Assembly (NCBI RefSeq): GCF_014651615.1 | Contig: NZ_BMXF01000003.1 | Coordinates: 1-64,000, forward strand | Length of the DNA: 64,000 bases | From: Persicitalea jodogahamensis | Lineage (GTDB): Bacteria; Bacteroidota; Bacteroidia; Cytophagales; Spirosomataceae | Direction of reading: 5' to 3' | Shown here: piece after piece, positions 35,595-44,603 of the stretch | How the letters are laid out: the number at the start of each line of letters is the position of its first letter | Position numbering within the stretch: the first letter of the stretch is position 1 | Made by a program: the position numbers and the translations under genes | Notes under the pieces: model-generated | The model's database searches: none | What the model was told of the DNA's origin: nothing | Seen by the model: only the letters and a program-made list of their open reading frames with translations

Positions 35595-37028
35595 TTAATA
35601 GCCCGGATTCTGACCCAGGTTAGGATTAATATTGATTTCTCTCAGTGGAATGGGCATAATCAATTCATGCTCTGCCACGGTGAAGCTCAATCCGGCATCC
35701 TTGAAGTATGCGTTCAGGACGGTTTGGGCGCGGCCCGTACGAACCAGATCAAACCAGCGGTGCCCTTCCAGAAAAAACTCCACCCTTCGTTCTTTTTCCA
35801 TGGCCAGGGCAAAATCTGCCTTGGAAAGCCCGGCCAAGGGAGTCAGACCCGCACGGCTCCTCACCAGGTTGATGTAAGTAAGTGCTTCGGTGGTATTGCC
35901 CGTTTCATTGAGTGCTTCGGCGTACATCAACAGCACGTCGGCATATCGCAGGACTGTAAAGTTTATCCCGCCATCCCCCTGAACTCCCGTGGTGAAATCC
36001 ACAAACTTCAGACCATACAGCTCTTTTTCGTACTTCCCGGTGACCAGACGTACAGAGTCACCGATCGAAGCCTTCCGCCGCAAATCACCGGATTCGTAGG
36101 CGTCTGCCATTGGGCGGGTAGGAAGTATCCGACCTGACCCCTGCATATTGTTGGGGAAAATGGCCATGTCGAAACGAGCCGGCGTAAACTGGCCGGAAAA
36201 CCTATTTCCCTCCCCGAGATTTCCTGACAGGTATTTGATCTCAAAAATAGACTCCTGCAACTCGTCATTTCCGTTGGTGAAAAGTTTCTTATAGTCGGAG
36301 TTCAGCGAGTAAACTTTCGAATCGATTACTTCCTTCAATATGGTTTTAGCTTGGTCAAACTGCCGGGTGGTCAGGTACACTTTGCCAAGCAGGGTCTTGG
36401 CAGCCCCGGTGGACGCCTGTGACTTGCTGCTGAGGGTTATCCCGTTCAACAGGGTAGCGGACTCGGTCAGGTCATTGATAATCAGTTTATAAACGTCATC
36501 AGTAGATCTTCGGGTCATGTCAAAGTCCGCGATCTCATCCGGACTTCTGAATGCCACATCGACGATGGGGATATTGCCGAACAGGCGTACCAAGTAAAAG
36601 TAGCTGAGGCCCCTTAAAAAGAGGGATTCCCCCCTGAACTGGTTTTTCTGGGCTTCAGTAAGGCCGGCAGCATCCAGTCGGGATATAATATTGTTGCTGC
36701 GGGCGATAGTTTCAAAACAGGTATTCCATATGGTGTTCAGGAAGGAGTTTGCCGCCGTAGGGCTCATTTCATCCATTTCAGTCTCCGCGGTTGTGGGAGA
36801 AGTCCAGCGTATTTCGGCGTTGTCGGTGGTCAGATCCCCAAGATCAATGAGATCCGTGTCATAGAGGGTCTGAAGTCCGGCGTAGTTTCCCACCAGGGCG
36901 GTTTCAAAATCCTTGGCGTTTTTATAGAAGGAAATCTCGTTGACCAGGTATTCTGGCTGCAGGGTAAGGAAATCCGTGCAGGAACCCAGCGTGACGCCCA
37001 TGAAGATGTAAATGATATGTTTTTTCAT
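35595..37028 (-). CDS. SusD/RagB-family glycan-binding lipoprotein
   Basis: 477 residues; lipoprotein leader with lipobox LGSC (Cys17) and the family start DFLTLQPEYLVNEISFYKN. Typical helices follow: RGESLFLRGLSYFYLVRLFGN, STGAAKTLLGKVYLTTRQFD, VLRYADVLLMYAEALNETGN, KERRVEFFLEGHRWFDLVRTG, and it ends in PIPLREININPNLGQNPGY. It caps the SusC encoded 11 bp upstream and binds the polysaccharide at the cell surface. Length is average for the family and no insertion is seen. Confidence 0.94.
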   Translation of the reverse strand: MKKHIIYIFMGVTLGSCTDFLTLQPEYLVNEISFYKNAKDFETALVGNYAGLQTLYDTDLIDLGDLTTDNAEIRWTSPTTAETEMDEMSPTAANSFLNTIWNTCFETIARSNNIISRLDAAGLTEAQKNQFRGESLFLRGLSYFYLVRLFGNIPIVDVAFRSPDEIADFDMTRRSTDDVYKLIINDLTESATLLNGITLSSKSQASTGAAKTLLGKVYLTTRQFDQAKTILKEVIDSKVYSLNSDYKKLFTNGNDELQESIFEIKYLSGNLGEGNRFSGQFTPARFDMAIFPNNMQGSGRILPTRPMADAYESGDLRRKASIGDSVRLVTGKYEKELYGLKFVDFTTGVQGDGGINFTVLRYADVLLMYAEALNETGNTTEALTYINLVRSRAGLTPLAGLSKADFALAMEKERRVEFFLEGHRWFDLVRTGRAQTVLNAYFKDAGLSFTVAEHELIMPIPLREININPNLGQNPGY

Positions 37029-37039
37029 TGCTGTAACTT

Positions 37040-40000
37040 TTAAAATGTGGTTTTGATTCCTAATGTGTAGGTACGGGGCAGCGGATAGTTCAGGTAGTCG
37101 ATGCCGGCATTGACTACGTTATCGCCGGAAGTGCTCGATTCGGGATCATAGCCCGGATAGTTGGTGAAAGTAAACACGTTGGCAATGTTGGCGTACACAT
37201 TCATGTTATTCAGGCCGAGCCGGGTCAGTACTCCGTTCGGCAGATTGTAGGCCAGCTTGATATTCCTGATTCTGGTGAACGAATTCTCAAACAGGAAATG
37301 GGAAGAAGTACCGAAGCCCAGTGCGTAGTTGCTGCGGATAGCCCGGGGCATGATTCCATCGCCAGGGTCGGCTTCCGACCGCCACCGCCGGTCAGTGAGC
37401 GCCAGATTATTCTGCACGGCGGTGGCTCCCAGAAGAGCTGCACCTGCGTCAATATACGTATAGGCGCCCTGTGACCCCACCAGGCTTACATTGAGACTGA
37501 AATCCCCGAGGGTGAAATTATTGTCCAGGCCCCAGGTAAAATCGGGCCAGGGCGTTCCGACAATTTTACGGTCGCTTTGGTTTATTACCCCATCGCCGTT
37601 TACATCCTCAAATTTCAGATCTCCGGCCTGGGTTCTGGGATGCTGGAGGGCGGCTCCGTCCAATTCGGCGCTGTTCATGAACACCCCCAGTTTGTTTATC
37701 AGGTAAAAACTGGAAATTGGCGATCCGACTTCCGTAATCTGGTAGCTGGAGTTGGAAATCCGTCCCCCTTCGGTAGCGAGCTTCAGCACCTTGTTGCGGT
37801 TATGACTGAAGGTGAAGTTCGTGCCCCATTCGAATCGTTTCGTGCGAAGGTTCGTGCTCTGAATCCCCAATTCAAACCCTTTGTTCTCAATATCCCCAAT
37901 ATTTTGGGTAGAACTATTGAACCCGGAAGCCGCCGGCAGCTGAACAGCCAGGAGCAAATCGGTTTTAAGGTCTTTGTAGACATCAGCCGTGATCGAAACC
38001 CGGTCCCTGAACAAACCCAGGTCCAGGCCCAGATTGGTTTGTTTTGATTTTTCCCAGGTCAGATTATCATTGGACAGGGTGTTGGGAATCAAGCCGGGAC
38101 TAAGCGTATTGTTCTGCACGTAACGGGTAGGGGACAGCAGGCCGATGTGCGTGTAGTTGCCGATCTGGTTATTGCCTGATATACCGTAGCTAGCCCGGAG
38201 TTTTAAGTTACTCACGATGCGTACGTCCTTCATGAAATCTTCCTCAGCCAGGTTATAGCCCACGGAAAAGGAAGGGAAAGCTCCCCAGCGGTTGTTTGCT
38301 CCGAATCGGGAACTACCATCCTGACGAATGGTGGCGGTAAGCAGGTATTTCCCCGCGTAGGAATAATTGACCCGCGCCATCGCAGATAGGAGCGCCCATT
38401 CGCTGACAACCTGGGAACCGGCATTGACGATTCCGGCTGAGATATAGGGTACGTATTCAGTGGGAAAATCCGAGGCTCCTGCGGTTGTACGATCGATACG
38501 GCTTTTCTGTGCCGTAAAACCGACCAGGCCATTCACGAAGTGCTTGTTGTTGAACACGCGGCTGTAGGTCAGGGTGTTTTCATTAAGCCAGGTCAGCGAT
38601 TCGGTTTTGGCTGTACCGGCAGATGCCGGGTAGTTTAACGAAGTAAAGTTGGGTACGGCCGAAGAACGCCATAGCCGGACGTTACTCGAACCTATATTCA
38701 CGCCAATGGAACTTCGGAAAGTCAACTCGTTGGTCAGGCTTACCTCCACGAAATTATTGGTCACCAAATCCGTCACGTTACGCTTATCCTGCGTGCCATT
38801 GCTCACGGCCAAAACATTGGCCAAAAAGCCAAGGCCGTCCGTGACATCAGCCTGATCGAAGTAATAATTTCCGTCGGCGTCATAAACTGGTATGGTGGGT
38901 GAAGCAGCGAGGGCATTGCTGATGAGGCCTCCCTGCCCGTAATGGGACTCGGTATTGGCAAATCGGCCAAATCCGTAGGAGCCATAAGTGGAAGTGCCAA
39001 TTTTAACCCGCTTGCTCACCTGAGCGTCCAGATTAACCCGGAGGTTGAATCGGGTGTAGTCAGAGTTAATGATTATCCCTTCTTGGTTGAAATAACCTCC
39101 CGAAATAAAGTATTTGGCTTTTTCATTGCCCCCGGTTGAGGAAACCTGCATGTTCCGGACCGGGGCCGTTCTGAAAAGGACATCCTGCCAATCCGTATCG
39201 GTGGTAATGGATTCCGGATTCCTGAATTCGGGACGAACCCGGGTCGCTGCGGATCTTTTTTCATTGGGATCGGTGAGTTTACCACCGGCATAGACCCAGG
39301 CATTATCACGACCATCGGCCACGTACTCGGCATACTGCCTGGCGTTGAGCATATCCAGCTTGTTTGCAACCTCTTGAAAACCATAGGATGCATCTACACT
39401 GATCTGCGACTTACCAAAAGATCCGCGCTTGGTGGTGATAATCACTACTCCATTGGCTCCGCGTGAGCCATAAATGGCGGTTGCCGAGGCATCTTTCAAA
39501 ATTTCGATGGATTCGATGTCCGAGGGATTGATCGAGGCGAGTGGGTTGATCCGGTTCCCCGTGTTACTGGCCATGCCGGCCGAAGAGAAGCTGTTGGAAC
39601 CATAGTTGCTCATGTCGGATCCTCCTCCTCCCGAACCGATCGCAAAGCCATCGATAACGTAGAGCGGCTGGTTGCCTCCCGTGATTGAACTCACTCCCCT
39701 AATCAAAATATTTACGTTTCCACCCGGAGCTCCAGTCGTCTGACTGACTTGCACGCCGGGGGCCTTTCCCTGCAGCATCTGGTCAAAGCTGCCGGCGGAG
39801 GGTTGGTTCAGCTGCTCGCTGGAAATTTTGGTGATCGATCCCGTTAAATCCTTCCGCCGCTGGGTCCCGTAGCCTACCACCACCACATCATTGAGTTGCT
39901 GCATATCTGCCGCTAAGGCAACATCGAGCATACTCCGGTTATTTACGGTGACTTCCTGATAGATATAGCCGATAAAGCTCACCACCACCGTAGCCTGGGG

Positions 40001-40231
40001 CGAAACATTCAGTTGAAAGCTTCCGTTGGCATCCGTGGTTGTACCGTTCGTTGTGCCTTTTTCGGCAATCGTTGCGCCAATCAATGGGCTCCCGTCTTCG
40101 GAAGAAGTAACCTTGCCCCGTAACAGCTGTTTTCCTGCCGACTGAGCGCTGAGCTCTTGGAGTGAGGAGGCCATGCTCAACACGAAGCACATGAGCAGTG
40201 TCCCAAATCGATGTTTGAAAATATGTACCAT
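37040..40231 (-). CDS. SusC/RagA-family TonB-dependent outer-membrane transporter
   Basis: 1063 residues with a signal peptide cleaved near SLQELSAQ. The carboxypeptidase-regulatory-like domain (LRGKVTSSEDGSPLIGATIA) is followed by the plug signature (NDVVVVGYGTQRRKDLTGSI, LYVIDGFAIGSGG, ATAIYGSRGANGVVIITTKR) and the barrel, which ends in TLGIKTTF. The segment GSGGGGSDMSNYGS in the plug is an unusually flexible glycine/serine insertion next to the DGF motif. It imports the oligosaccharide bound by the SusD 11 bp downstream. It is 65 bp from the isomerase gene, so it may share that gene's promoter. Confidence 0.95.
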   Translation of the reverse strand: MVHIFKHRFGTLLMCFVLSMASSLQELSAQSAGKQLLRGKVTSSEDGSPLIGATIAEKGTTNGTTTDANGSFQLNVSPQATVVVSFIGYIYQEVTVNNRSMLDVALAADMQQLNDVVVVGYGTQRRKDLTGSITKISSEQLNQPSAGSFDQMLQGKAPGVQVSQTTGAPGGNVNILIRGVSSITGGNQPLYVIDGFAIGSGGGGSDMSNYGSNSFSSAGMASNTGNRINPLASINPSDIESIEILKDASATAIYGSRGANGVVIITTKRGSFGKSQISVDASYGFQEVANKLDMLNARQYAEYVADGRDNAWVYAGGKLTDPNEKRSAATRVRPEFRNPESITTDTDWQDVLFRTAPVRNMQVSSTGGNEKAKYFISGGYFNQEGIIINSDYTRFNLRVNLDAQVSKRVKIGTSTYGSYGFGRFANTESHYGQGGLISNALAASPTIPVYDADGNYYFDQADVTDGLGFLANVLAVSNGTQDKRNVTDLVTNNFVEVSLTNELTFRSSIGVNIGSSNVRLWRSSAVPNFTSLNYPASAGTAKTESLTWLNENTLTYSRVFNNKHFVNGLVGFTAQKSRIDRTTAGASDFPTEYVPYISAGIVNAGSQVVSEWALLSAMARVNYSYAGKYLLTATIRQDGSSRFGANNRWGAFPSFSVGYNLAEEDFMKDVRIVSNLKLRASYGISGNNQIGNYTHIGLLSPTRYVQNNTLSPGLIPNTLSNDNLTWEKSKQTNLGLDLGLFRDRVSITADVYKDLKTDLLLAVQLPAASGFNSSTQNIGDIENKGFELGIQSTNLRTKRFEWGTNFTFSHNRNKVLKLATEGGRISNSSYQITEVGSPISSFYLINKLGVFMNSAELDGAALQHPRTQAGDLKFEDVNGDGVINQSDRKIVGTPWPDFTWGLDNNFTLGDFSLNVSLVGSQGAYTYIDAGAALLGATAVQNNLALTDRRWRSEADPGDGIMPRAIRSNYALGFGTSSHFLFENSFTRIRNIKLAYNLPNGVLTRLGLNNMNVYANIANVFTFTNYPGYDPESSTSGDNVVNAGIDYLNYPLPRTYTLGIKTTF

Positions 40232-40296
40232 AGGTATAGGGTTTAGGAATAAATTATTTGAAATTGATTGGTTAGAGGTATAAGGAAGTATTCGCT

Positions 40297-41799
40297 CTAT
40301 GCCTGACTGACGATCACTGAGTCGATGTTTAAGTAACCGGCAATCTTCTGGATGGTGGCGGCGTGATGCCCGATTCCCAGGGCAAAGTGGTGGGTGGGGC
40401 CTTCCTTCATCCAGCGCTTCAGGAAAGTGCGGACATCAGGCTTGAAAAACCCCCGGGTGTTGGTGTTGCCGGTAGGGGGAATGGGGCCTTTCAGCGATTC
40501 TCCCTCGGCCAATACGAATTTAAATTTTCCATCGTAGGTAGAGCTGATGCTAAGCATGGTGATGGGACCTTCCTTGATCTGGAATTCCACTCCGGCGCCG
40601 AAGCCCGGCTTTCCGTGGTATTTTTTGAGACTCCGCAGTACAGGGCGCCCTTCTGCAATGGCTATGTTGTGGGGGCCGTCGTGTCCCACCAGCACAAAAC
40701 CCTCTTTGAAATCTACAGGATGGAATTCGGCAAAGCTGCCTCCAATCCCCAACCGCTCCATGATAAGCATGGCAACACAGGTCTTGAGATCCGACTCCCC
40801 GCACATGGGAAAACCTGCTCCTGTCAGCAGCGAATTGCCCACAATCAGGTTGGACATCACCACCCGGGTGTCGCTTCCGTCTTCGCCATCGTAGTAGTAG
40901 GCCAGCCCGTCCAAATTCTTTTCCTCGACAAATTTTTCCAGCGCTACCGTTACCTGAGCAGCAATGTGCAGATCCGCGTCCTTAAGCTTTTCTGAAATAG
41001 GATCGGAAACCGGGTCAGGAGTATCGAAGAAATCCAGAATACGGTCTTTTACCGTTCGTATCTCCTCATCCGAAGCCAAGCGGAATTTCGACACGATTTC
41101 GTGGGCTTCGCACTGCACAACATGCGGGCTGAAATGGGCGGTGAGCATGGTCGAGTCGGAATGCATATCCAGCATGGACTCGATCGGGTGGCCGATATGA
41201 CCGATGCGGGCCGTTTTCAGGTCGTGCAGTACGGTTGCGATCCGGCAGTATTCCTCAATTTCGGCCTCGGCTGAGGGATCATCGTGCAGCGTGCCGATGA
41301 TGATTTCCGGGATCTTTTTTCCCATCCTGACCGCCACCCCGGCGAACTCCGGCAACGAGCAAATGTCGTCGTTGTACAGCTGCAGGTAGGTGGACGCATT
41401 TTCGTAATCCAGGGCCTTATCCGGTTGTAGCGCTACCAAAACGATCGGGGTATCGATGCTTTTGATGATAATGCCGAATGTGCTGGAAGTGGCGTAGGTG
41501 AGCATATCGCAGAAGATCAGATCGAGGTTGGCGGCTTTAAGTTTCGGCACCAGCGCGTAGGCCTTACTCGCATCGTCCACCAGGCCAAAGTCAATCAGCT
41601 CCACATCGCCCGCCTGGTTTAATATTTCTTTAAATACTTTCTGCTTCTCCATCAAATCATCGAGCAGCCCGTCAAACTGATCCCAATATTTAAAATATCC
41701 CACGCCAAAGACGCCAATACGGGGGCGGCTGCGTTGGCGGTGGCGGAGGGTGACGACGTGGTTGTCGAGAAGAGTGTCTGCTGCCTTGTTAAGATTCAT
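40297..41799 (-). CDS. L-arabinose/L-fucose isomerase-fold enzyme
   Basis: 500 residues, the length of E. coli AraA. The fold markers are GVGYFKYWDQFDGL, NLDLIFCDMLTYATSS, TPIVLVALQPDKALDY and DGLAYYYDGEDGSD. The metal-binding glutamates probably lie at about 305 (YYDGED) and 334 (MCGESDL), with histidines in LVGHDGPHN and HHFALGIGHHAA, so the active site appears complete. It interconverts an aldose and a ketose in the cytoplasm. In a locus with L-rhamnose mutarotase it may isomerise rhamnose or another deoxy or plain sugar, although true RhaA belongs to a different family. An inverted repeat shared with the permease gene lies 21 bp upstream of the ATG. Confidence 0.78.
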   Translation of the reverse strand: MNLNKAADTLLDNHVVTLRHRQRSRPRIGVFGVGYFKYWDQFDGLLDDLMEKQKVFKEILNQAGDVELIDFGLVDDASKAYALVPKLKAANLDLIFCDMLTYATSSTFGIIIKSIDTPIVLVALQPDKALDYENASTYLQLYNDDICSLPEFAGVAVRMGKKIPEIIIGTLHDDPSAEAEIEEYCRIATVLHDLKTARIGHIGHPIESMLDMHSDSTMLTAHFSPHVVQCEAHEIVSKFRLASDEEIRTVKDRILDFFDTPDPVSDPISEKLKDADLHIAAQVTVALEKFVEEKNLDGLAYYYDGEDGSDTRVVMSNLIVGNSLLTGAGFPMCGESDLKTCVAMLIMERLGIGGSFAEFHPVDFKEGFVLVGHDGPHNIAIAEGRPVLRSLKKYHGKPGFGAGVEFQIKEGPITMLSISSTYDGKFKFVLAEGESLKGPIPPTGNTNTRGFFKPDVRTFLKRWMKEGPTHHFALGIGHHAATIQKIAGYLNIDSVIVSQA

Positions 41800-41819
41800 G
41801 TATAAAGCTTTAATTGGAT

Positions 41820-41835
41820 AGTTAACGCACTAAGT
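41820..41835. promoter_or_regulatory. Candidate operator before the isomerase gene
   Basis: AGTTAACGCACTAAGT, 21-36 bp upstream of the ATG. Fourteen consecutive bases (TTAACGCACTAAGT) are the same as in the element before the permease gene. Compared with that copy, the left arm carries one changed base (AGTTA instead of ACTTA). Confidence 0.55.
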
Positions 41836-41875
41836 CAGAATGATACATACCATTCCTTTCTGTAAATGCCGCCGC

Positions 41876-43135
41876 TTATTTAAGCGCGATAGGTTCTACA
41901 ACCAGAGATTCTTCCCCGTATATGGCTTTTATCCTGGGGATAGCCAGAATCAGCAATAGGAAGGCAAGCGGATATAGCATCCCGGAAGCGATCCAGAGGG
42001 GACGGTAGGAGTAATTTTGGATAATCAGCCCCATCAGCGGGTTGAGCAACAAGCCCGCCACGGCTCCGGCTGTTCCGCTCAGCCCCACCACGGACGAGGT
42101 GGCCCTTTGACCGAACATGTCGGATATGGCCGTGATGTAATTGGTGATCCAGAAACCGTGGGCAAACATAAAAACCGACATAAGGGCAATGGCCACTTCC
42201 ACGCTGTCCACCCATTCGATCATGGGAGCCACCAGTGTCAGCGCTGCCGCCACACCCATAATGGATTTCCGGGCCTTATCAATTGAAAAATTGTGTTTGA
42301 TTAGTCGGTCCGAAAGCCAGCCACCGATGATGTTGGCCACGCCGAGGGCAAGGAAAGGAATCCAGAAAAGATTGCCGATCCGCTCAAAGGAGACGCTCCG
42401 CACCTCACTCAGGTACTTTGGAATCCAAAACATCAAAAAATAGAAAACCGGATCGAGCAAAAATCGGATGGCTATAAAGACCCATACTTCCTTGTTTTTC
42501 AATAGCATGCCAAAAGGAACAGCATTTGGTTTAGAGGGTGCCGGAATCACTTTATCGATCTTTTGGCTTTTTTCCTTTTTCCAGGGAATCAGCAACCAGA
42601 CCGCCACCCAGACCAGCCCAATGGCCCCCGGGATGAAGAATCCCCCACGCCAGCCATATAAATCGGCGAGCCATATGGTAAGCGGGGGCGCGATTACTGC
42701 TCCAATGGCCGCACCACCGATAGCGATCCCATTGGCCATCGCCCTTTCCTTTTTATCGAACCACTCGTAGACGGTTTTGGCAGCACCTGGAAAACAACCG
42801 CCTTCGCCCACCCCTAACAGAAACCGGAAAGCGATGAGCTGGGTCACGTTGGCCACCAACCCATGCAGACAATTGGCAATCGACCATACACCAACTGAAA
42901 GGGCCAGTCCAGTTTTCCCACCCACCTTATCGATCAGCCAACCGCCCAGCGTAAACATCACCGCGTAGCTGATGAGAAAACTGGTGTTGACCATACCGTA
43001 CTCAACATCAGTGATCGACAACTCTTCCTGGATTTTTATTATGGCAATCGAGAGCACTTGCCGGTCCAGAAAACTCAGTCCGGTGGCCACGAACAGAAGC
43101 ATCACGATAAGCCAGCGGGTAGTGTTATTAATCAT
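41876..43135 (-). CDS. MFS permease of the anion:cation symporter (sugar-acid) type
   Basis: 419 residues with 12 predicted membrane spans. Motifs match the ACS branch of the major facilitator superfamily, which includes ExuT and galactonate carriers: LDRQVLSIAIIKIQEELSI in the first loop, SYAVMFTLGGWLIDKVGGK, RFLLGVGEGGCFPGAAKTV, and the mid-protein SFERIGNLFWIPFLALGVANI. ACS members import hexuronates, aldonates and related acids. In this locus it probably brings in the monomer or oligomer released by the rhamnosidases and sulfatase, possibly a uronic acid. A copy of the inverted repeat lies only 4-19 bp before its ATG. Confidence 0.85.
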   Translation of the reverse strand: MINNTTRWLIVMLLFVATGLSFLDRQVLSIAIIKIQEELSITDVEYGMVNTSFLISYAVMFTLGGWLIDKVGGKTGLALSVGVWSIANCLHGLVANVTQLIAFRFLLGVGEGGCFPGAAKTVYEWFDKKERAMANGIAIGGAAIGAVIAPPLTIWLADLYGWRGGFFIPGAIGLVWVAVWLLIPWKKEKSQKIDKVIPAPSKPNAVPFGMLLKNKEVWVFIAIRFLLDPVFYFLMFWIPKYLSEVRSVSFERIGNLFWIPFLALGVANIIGGWLSDRLIKHNFSIDKARKSIMGVAAALTLVAPMIEWVDSVEVAIALMSVFMFAHGFWITNYITAISDMFGQRATSSVVGLSGTAGAVAGLLLNPLMGLIIQNYSYRPLWIASGMLYPLAFLLLILAIPRIKAIYGEESLVVEPIALK

Positions 43136-43138
43136 TTT

Positions 43139-43154
43139 ACTTAACGCACTAAGT
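43139..43154. promoter_or_regulatory. Candidate operator before the permease gene
   Basis: ACTTA-ACGCAC-TAAGT, an inverted repeat with 5-base arms and a 6-base centre, immediately upstream of the permease ATG. Bound protein here would block initiation directly. The same 14-base core lies before the isomerase gene; the GntR/UTRA protein of the locus is a candidate binder. Confidence 0.58.
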
Positions 43155-43306
43155 TAACTTTGACAAAGTTAGAATCACAAAAACAGTAATGCAAACATTT
43201 TTGAATTTTTATTTTAAAAGTTAGGAGTTTTCCACGGCGGTTAATCAGGGAGATGGATGGTTGTACTACCTGTGCAAAGTGACAGCGGCTTAATGTGAAA
43301 ACACAT

Positions 43307-43639
43307 TTAAAGCTTGAACATTTCCTGGCATGGCACTACGACAGGGGAGTTGTCGGGATTTACTTCCATGATATCCGCCATATGGTCCCACCAACGTTGC
43401 ATGATGGGGTCAGTAGTCGGATTATGCGCAATAGATCCGTTTTTCCTTTTTTGAAAAGCAAAAAGGTGATGCGTTTCTTCATCCAGGAAGATATAGTATT
43501 CCATAACTCCCGAATACTCGATAAGGGACAGAACCTCTGGCCAGATCTCATCGTGGCGATTTTTGTATTCCTGATCGCAGCCGGTCTTGAGCTTCATTCT
43601 GAAAGCTCTTGTTTGGAGGACCTCATTTTGGTTGTTCAT
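43307..43639 (-). CDS. rhaM: L-rhamnose mutarotase
   Basis: 110 residues; a second ATG fourteen codons in (43597) gives the usual length of about 96. The family pattern is clear: RAFRMKLKTGCDQEYKNRHDEIWPEV with the catalytic histidine, SGVMEYYIFLDEETHHLFAF, and the paired tryptophans of MQRWWDHMADIME. RhaM (YiiL) interconverts alpha- and beta-L-rhamnose in the cytoplasm so that the isomerase can use it. It heads the minus-strand array and is the strongest pointer that L-rhamnose is released here. The gap to the permease (171 bp) carries the operator, so rhaM may be transcribed separately. Confidence 0.9.
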   Translation of the reverse strand: MNNQNEVLQTRAFRMKLKTGCDQEYKNRHDEIWPEVLSLIEYSGVMEYYIFLDEETHHLFAFQKRKNGSIAHNPTTDPIMQRWWDHMADIMEVNPDNSPVVVPCQEMFKL

Positions 43640-43710
43640 TCCGTGTTAGGATATTAGATACCGTCAATGCTAGATTTCCGACCGGCGATCCGCTCCATCT
43701 TTGCCGGGCG

Positions 43711-43893
43711 TTAACGGATTTTTCTGTTGGTTCCGCAACCTAGACAGCGGTTGATGAGTGCGTTCATATTCATGGCGGGTGTCACGGGCCGCCGGGGGTA
43801 GGCCTTGGCCGTGCGGGCCACCTGCTTGTCCGAAAGGCGGTCTTCGGTGATCTGCTCATTCTTGCGGATGTACAAGAGCGGGTCCGAGTTATT
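43711..43893 (-). pseudogene. Possible C-terminal recombinase fragment
   Basis: An open minus-strand stretch without a start codon encodes DPLLYIRKNEQITEDRLSDK and ends AMNMNALINRCLGCGTNRKIR. The first part looks like the RKN...LS...V..I segment near the catalytic region of tyrosine recombinases, but the active-site HxxR and Tyr are not present. With the N-terminal fragment upstream it may be the rest of the same decayed integrase. The assignment is weak. Confidence 0.3.
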
Positions 43894-44006
43894 TCACAAC
43901 GGTACTCTACACAATCTATTTACCACAACTGATGGAAGGACCCATCTGTCGGTCTGCCGATTTGCTACCGTAATTCGCCAGTCTCTCCCTTCCCTCGCAG
44001 ACGCGA

Positions 44007-44294
44007 CTAAGGCGAATCCTTTATGGCAAGCTCGTGATATGCGACAGGATGGCGGGAAATCGTGGACCACTTGTGGGTCGCCAGCGTGGCCGGCTCGATG
44101 GGCAGCTCCGGCTGCGCCACCGGGCGCTGCCAGGTCGTGAGCTGGGCGATGTCTGACTGGTAGGCTTTGCGTGTGTTGTCGGCCCCCTCGGTTCCCTTGG
44201 CAAAATAGGCCACGGTTCTCCGGGCCAGCTCTTTGCGAAAGACCAGAACGGGCAGTTTCGCGGATTTCCCTGGTTCCGTCAATTTTGAATTCAT
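44007..44294 (-). pseudogene. Tyrosine recombinase (phage-type integrase), N-terminal fragment
   Basis: 95 codons starting at ATG 44294. The segment GADNTRKAYQSDIAQLTTWQ and the following ATLATHKWSTISRHPVAYHEL match the SAM-like core-binding domain at the N-terminus of tyrosine recombinases. The catalytic domain (Arg, His-x-x-Arg, Tyr) is missing; after AIKDSP the frame ends. The gene is therefore truncated and inactive. It lies beside a toxin-antitoxin pair, suggesting that a mobile element once entered between the two polysaccharide loci. Confidence 0.6.
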
Positions 44295-44603
44295 GGCCTT
44301 TTCATTGAGTCGTCCAAAATTACCAAATAATTATTACGTCCGATAAAATTTACTTAAAACATTGGCATCAGTCCTTAGCGGCCATTTTCAGAACTTTCCA
44401 AAGCGGTGGTACTAAGGACGGAAATTATTAGCTGACACTTTCCGTAACTACCGTCATGACTTTCGAAAGTGGGAAGATAACCCGCTGGAAACCAAATGGT
44501 GTTTGGGTTGGCTTACAATCCCTGCACGTCGGGAAGGCAATTTCGGAATAAGCTTGCAATTGTCAAATAAGCGTTGTACCATTGTCAAATAACAGTCAAT
44601 ATC
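44295..44603. other. Intergenic region before the toxin-antitoxin genes
   Basis: About 310 bp shared by the divergent integrase fragment and the antitoxin gene. It contains GTCCTTAG (44371-44378) with its inverse CTAAGGAC (44412-44419), the 12-bp palindrome ACTTTCGAAAGT (44459-44470), and the ATTGTCAAATAA direct repeat near its end. Some of these may be recombination or regulator sites; no gene is seen. Confidence 0.5.
44559..44592. promoter_or_regulatory. Direct repeat before the antitoxin gene
   Basis: ATTGTCAAATAA occurs at 44559-44570 and again at 44581-44592, start to start 22 bp, which is two turns of the DNA helix. It ends 11 bp before the antitoxin ATG. Antitoxins usually repress their own operon, so a paired binding site here is expected. 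Confidence 0.5.

Noticed and set aside
44371-44419. GTCCTTAG and CTAAGGAC as possible att or integrase core sites
   Set aside because: Eight-base arms 33 bp apart without a second copy flanking an element; too weak to call.
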